In this document: in pieces, positions 61,419 through 64,000 of the stretch | Layout of the letters: every line of letters begins with the position of its first letter | Position numbering within the stretch: position 1 is the stretch's first letter | Assembly (NCBI RefSeq): GCF_030814415.1 | Contig: NZ_JAUSVB010000005.1 | Span: 186,001-250,000, forward strand | DNA length: 64,000 nucleotides | Direction of reading: 5' to 3' | Origin: Cellulomonas humilata | GTDB taxonomy: Bacteria; Actinomycetota; Actinomycetes; Actinomycetales; Cellulomonadaceae | Notes under the pieces: generated by a model | The model's database searches: none | Told to the model about the DNA's origin: nothing | The model's input: only the letters and a program-made list of their open reading frames with translations | Program-made: the position numbers and the translations under genes

Positions 61419-62225
61419 TCACGCGCCCCGGCGGCGCCGTCGCACGGCGACCCAGGTGACCACCACGGCCACCACGACGACGGTGACGACGCCCGCCGTG
61501 GCGATGCGTGCCCGGCGCGGGAACAGCGGCACGGGGCGGACGAACGACAGCGTCCCCCACCCGCGCTCGATCGCGAGCCTGCGCAGCGCCCGGTCCGGGT
61601 TCACGGCGAACGCATGGCCGACAGTGCCGAGCATCGGGGCGTCGGTGATTGAGTCCGAGTACGCGTAGCTGGCCCCGAGGTCGTAGCCCTCGACCTCCGC
61701 GAGCTCCCGGATGGCCGACGCCTTGTTCTCCCCGTACGCGTAGAAGTCGATCTCCCCGGTGTACCGGCCGTCGACCACGGTCATGCGCGTCGCGATGACG
61801 CGGTCCGCGCCGAGGATCGCGGCGATGGGCTCGACGACCTCGGCGCCCGACGCGGACATCACCACGACGTCCCGGCCCGCCGCGTGGTGCGCCTCGATCA
61901 GTGCGACGGCCTCCGCGTACACCGTCGGGTCGATCGACTCGTGCAGGGTCTCGGCGACGATCGAGGACACCAGCGACACGTCCCAGCCGGCGACCATGCG
62001 GGACAGCTGCGCCCGCAGGCGCTCCGTCTGGTCCTCGTCCGCGCCGCCGACCAGGTAGAGCAGCTGCGCGTACGCCGTGCGCAGGACCGAGCGCCGCGTG
62101 AGCAGGCCCCGGGCCAGGAACGGGCGAGAGAAGGCCGTGGCGGACGACGTCGCGATGATCGTCTTGTCGAGGTCGAAGAAGGCAGCCTCACGCGGCACGT
62201 CGTGCTGCGTCGGGTCCTCGTCCAT
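61419..62225 (-). CDS. HAD-IB family phosphatase (SerB-like) with C-terminal membrane helix
   Basis: A 268-residue HAD hydrolase. Motif I is FFDLDKTIIATSS (nucleophile and acid/base Asp), motif II VVVMSASGAEV, the Lys NKASAIREL and motif III YSDSITDAPML. A hydrophobic helix near the end (ATAGVVTVVVVAVVVTWVAV) followed by Arg residues tethers it to the membrane. This subfamily (TIGR01490-like) is commonly encoded beside the ssd/tad locus in actinobacteria, as here. The substrate is unknown. The start is ATG 62225 (MDEDPTQHD). Confidence 0.9.
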   Translation of the reverse strand: MDEDPTQHDVPREAAFFDLDKTIIATSSATAFSRPFLARGLLTRRSVLRTAYAQLLYLVGGADEDQTERLRAQLSRMVAGWDVSLVSSIVAETLHESIDPTVYAEAVALIEAHHAAGRDVVVMSASGAEVVEPIAAILGADRVIATRMTVVDGRYTGEIDFYAYGENKASAIRELAEVEGYDLGASYAYSDSITDAPMLGTVGHAFAVNPDRALRRLAIERGWGTLSFVRPVPLFPRRARIATAGVVTVVVVAVVVTWVAVRRRRRGA

Positions 62226-62531
62226 GCTGCTCCGGGGCGGTCGTCGTCGGTGGAGGCGTGCCCGTGTCTGGGGTGCCTGGCGGCTCGGCGCGAGCCTAGT
62301 GGGCGGGGCCGACAGGACGGGGGCCGACGGGGCAGTGCTGATTGCTCGGATGTCGACCGGGCGGGGCGGACGGCGCCGGGCCCGGTGGAGCTGGCTACCG
62401 AGCCGCCCACAGCCCCGTCGAGCGGGGCGATGTCCACCGAGCACGCTGCTGGTCGGTGTCGAGCCCGCGGTGCGCGGCAGTGTTCGTCGTGCGCCGGCGG
62501 TCAGGTCGGCAACGACGGAGAGGCGACACCG
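62226..62531. other. Divergent intergenic region between HAD and CpaE-like genes
   Basis: 306 bases without a supportable gene. GC-rich with several short G- or C-runs but no clear long stem. Presumably contains divergent promoters; no convincing -35/-10 pair seen. Confidence 0.5.
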
Positions 62532-63296
62532 ATGACCCCCCTCGCCGGTACGCGTCCCGTCCATCCGACCTGGCCGTCGGTCGCCTCACCCCCGCAGCGC
62601 GCCCTCGTCGTCGGCGTCGTGGCCGGGCGTGGTGGCGCGGGGGCGTCGACGCTCGCCGCGACCATTGCCCGGCACCTCGCCCGACGCACGGCGACCGTCC
62701 TGGTCGACCTCGACCGGGCGTCCGCGGGGATCGACGTCCTGCTCGGGCTCGAGGCCGCCGACGGCGTGCGGTGGCCGGACCTGGCGGACGCGCGGGGCGA
62801 GGTGTCCGGCGCGGACGTGCTGGCGCTGCTGCCGCGCTGGGGATCGTGCGCGGTGCTGAGCGCCGACCGGGCACGACCCGGCGCCCCGGAGCCGGCCGTA
62901 GTCGCCGACGTCCTGCATGCGCTGACCGTGGAGGCGGGCGCCCTCGTTCTTGACCTCGACCGTGCCGCGGTCGTGGCGGGGGAGTCGCTCGTGGGTGCGT
63001 GCGACGCGGTGCTCGTCGTCGCGCCCCGCGACCTGCGGACGGTCGCGGGTGTCCTCGCGATGCGACCCCACCTCGGCGAGCCGGACGTCCCGACGTGGCT
63101 GGTCGTCCGCGGCCCGGCACCCGGCGGGCTCGGCTCGACCGAGCTCTCCGACGCGGTCGACCTGCCGATCCTGGTGTCGCTCTCGACCGACCGCACCCTG
63201 GTGGCCGCCCTCGAGCGCGGCGGGATTCCAGAGGCCGGGCGAACGGCCCGCTCGGCGGCCCGCGTCGTCGGCGCCCTCCAGCGGGTCCTGACATGA
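62532..63296 (+). CDS. CpaE/Ssd-like (septum-site-determining) ParA-family protein
   Basis: A 254-residue MinD/ParA-like protein of the tad-pilus type. The deviant Walker A region reads GRGGAGAST at 32-40: both signature lysines of the K-G-G-x-G-K-T motif are replaced (Arg33 and Ala38), as reported for Ssd/CpaE-like proteins. Further features are VLVDLDRASAGIDVLLGLE (Walker B-like), LVLDLDRAAVV and VLVVAPRDLRTVAGVL. It probably localises the pilus machine or affects division rather than acting as a strong ATPase. The start is ATG 62532 with GGAGAGG upstream. The stop overlaps the TadA start (ATGA). Confidence 0.88.
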   Translation: MTPLAGTRPVHPTWPSVASPPQRALVVGVVAGRGGAGASTLAATIARHLARRTATVLVDLDRASAGIDVLLGLEAADGVRWPDLADARGEVSGADVLALLPRWGSCAVLSADRARPGAPEPAVVADVLHALTVEAGALVLDLDRAAVVAGESLVGACDAVLVVAPRDLRTVAGVLAMRPHLGEPDVPTWLVVRGPAPGGLGSTELSDAVDLPILVSLSTDRTLVAALERGGIPEAGRTARSAARVVGALQRVLT

Positions 63297-64000
63297 GCAC
63301 CCTGGTGCGGGGGGTCGGACCGGACTTCCTCGACGCCGTCCGGACACGGCTCGGCGCGCACGGCGCGTCCGACAGCTCCCTCGGCGTCGCCGTCGAGGGA
63401 GCCGCGCGGGACGCCGGCGCGGTGCTCGGCTCGAGCGCGCTGCGCTCCGTCACCCGGACCGTGCGCGACGAGCTCTTCGGGGCCGGCAGGCTGCAGGTGC
63501 TCCTCGACGACCCCGCCGTCACCGACGTGCTGGTCAACGGTCCGCGTGACGTCTGGGTGGAGCGCGCCGGGCGGCTGAGCCGCGTCGACGTGGACCTCGG
63601 CGGTGCCGACGACGTCCGGGCGCTCGCGGTCCGGCTCGCGGCCGCGGGCGGGCAGCGGCTCGACGATGCTTCTCCCGCGGTTGACGCCCGGCTGCCGGAC
63701 GGCACCCGGCTGCACGCCGTGCTCCCACCGGTGGCAGGAACCTGCGCGCTGATCAGCCTGCGGGTGGTCCGGTCCCGCGCGTTCACCGTGGAGCAGCTGG
63801 TCGCGTCCGGGACGCTCGCGCCCGCGGTCGTGCCCGTGGTCCGCGCGCTCGTCGCCACCCGCGCGAACCTTCTCATCTCAGGGGCGACGGGCTCCGGCAA
63901 GACGACCCTGCTCGCGGCGCTGCTGTCACTGGTTCCGCACGACGAACGGCTCGTGATCGTCGAGGAAGCCGGCGAGCTCGCCCCGGCGCACCCGCACGTC
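63293..64000 (+). CDS. tadA: TadA/CpaF-type secretion ATPase, 3'-truncated by window end
   Basis: The first 236 codons of a Flp-pilus assembly ATPase. After a variable N-terminal helical region come LLDDPAVTDVLVNGPRDVWVERAGRL, DARLPDGTRLHAVLPPVAGTCALISLRVV, FTVEQLVASGTL, and the Walker A LLISGATGSGKTTLLAALLSLVP. IVEEAGELAP opens the next conserved segment. All are characteristic of TadA/CpaF. The frame is open to the last base. Start ATG 63293 overlaps the CpaE-like stop. tadB/tadC and pilin genes are expected beyond the window. Confidence 0.93.
   Translation, partial: MSTLVRGVGPDFLDAVRTRLGAHGASDSSLGVAVEGAARDAGAVLGSSALRSVTRTVRDELFGAGRLQVLLDDPAVTDVLVNGPRDVWVERAGRLSRVDVDLGGADDVRALAVRLAAAGGQRLDDASPAVDARLPDGTRLHAVLPPVAGTCALISLRVVRSRAFTVEQLVASGTLAPAVVPVVRALVATRANLLISGATGSGKTTLLAALLSLVPHDERLVIVEEAGELAPAHPHV

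Noticed and set aside
62226..62531. Expected position of the actinobacterial 6C (B11) RNA beside HAD and Ssd genes
   Set aside because: In mycobacteria an sRNA of this type lies between the equivalent genes, but I found no pair of hairpins with loops of six or more C on either strand here.

Overview
The window is very GC-rich (about 73-75% by eye) and carries actinobacterial marker genes: mycothiol synthase, a mycothiol-type DinB/maleylpyruvate isomerase-like protein, a DUF222/13E12 HNH protein, a deazaflavin-dependent (DDN-type) reductase and a CpaE/Ssd-TadA pilus locus. Secreted polysaccharide hydrolases (GH87-like, GH5 mannanase with a CBM2, cytoplasmic GH13) point to a soil or plant-debris saprophyte. 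A Cellulomonas-like member of the Micrococcales is the best guess; this is inference. I saw no rRNA, tRNA, CRISPR array, insertion sequence or prophage, so this looks like chromosome.

Layout. 1-13.5 kb is mixed metabolism: a truncated PQQ-type propeller, an aldo/keto reductase, a GT39 membrane protein, the secreted GH87-like beta-helix enzyme, a GH13 glucosidase, MmcQ/YjbR, a DUF222-HNH protein divergent from a small zinc-ribbon protein with two LexA-like boxes between them, a VanY-like lipoprotein, DUF1801 and DDN proteins, a cysteine-free HesB-like protein, and a flavin reductase/luciferase-like pair. 13.6-20.2 kb is a tightly coupled seven-gene unit: REC-PIG-L fusion, ATP-grasp, PHP, GT2 synthase, a 61-residue membrane protein, a stand-alone REC and a histidine kinase. 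It looks like a two-component-controlled envelope glycan or exopolymer system and is the best candidate here for something undescribed. 20.3-26.2 kb has a BBE flavoprotein, a TasA/SipW-like matrix operon, a GGDEF-EAL protein and MsrB.

26.3-32.3 kb has a NERD protein, two MarR regulators, a DHA2 drug exporter under the second MarR with paired operator-like palindromes, and a sugar porter. 32.6-38.5 kb is a phosphate block: DUF47 (PhoU-like) and Pit on one strand, facing mshD-ppk1-mutT1-like on the other. 38.5-51.2 kb holds a CzcO-like monooxygenase, a DinB-like protein, the mannanase, a membrane-anchored esterase, an MprF-like synthase plus a DMT protein, acetyl-CoA synthetase, a Pro/Ala/Thr-rich membrane protein, a formate/nitrite transporter and an Old Yellow Enzyme. 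51.2-58.8 kb is a complete overlapping histidine utilisation operon (hutH-hutU-M20-hutF-hutI) facing its IclR regulator across a perfect palindrome. 58.8-64 kb has an ACT-malic enzyme, a degenerate Fic-like protein, a possible structured RNA, a HAD-IB phosphatase, and the start of a tad pilus locus that leaves the window.

Most operons show 4-base ATGA or GTGA stop/start overlaps. Three convergent pairs share the same CTAG tetranucleotide for both stop codons.
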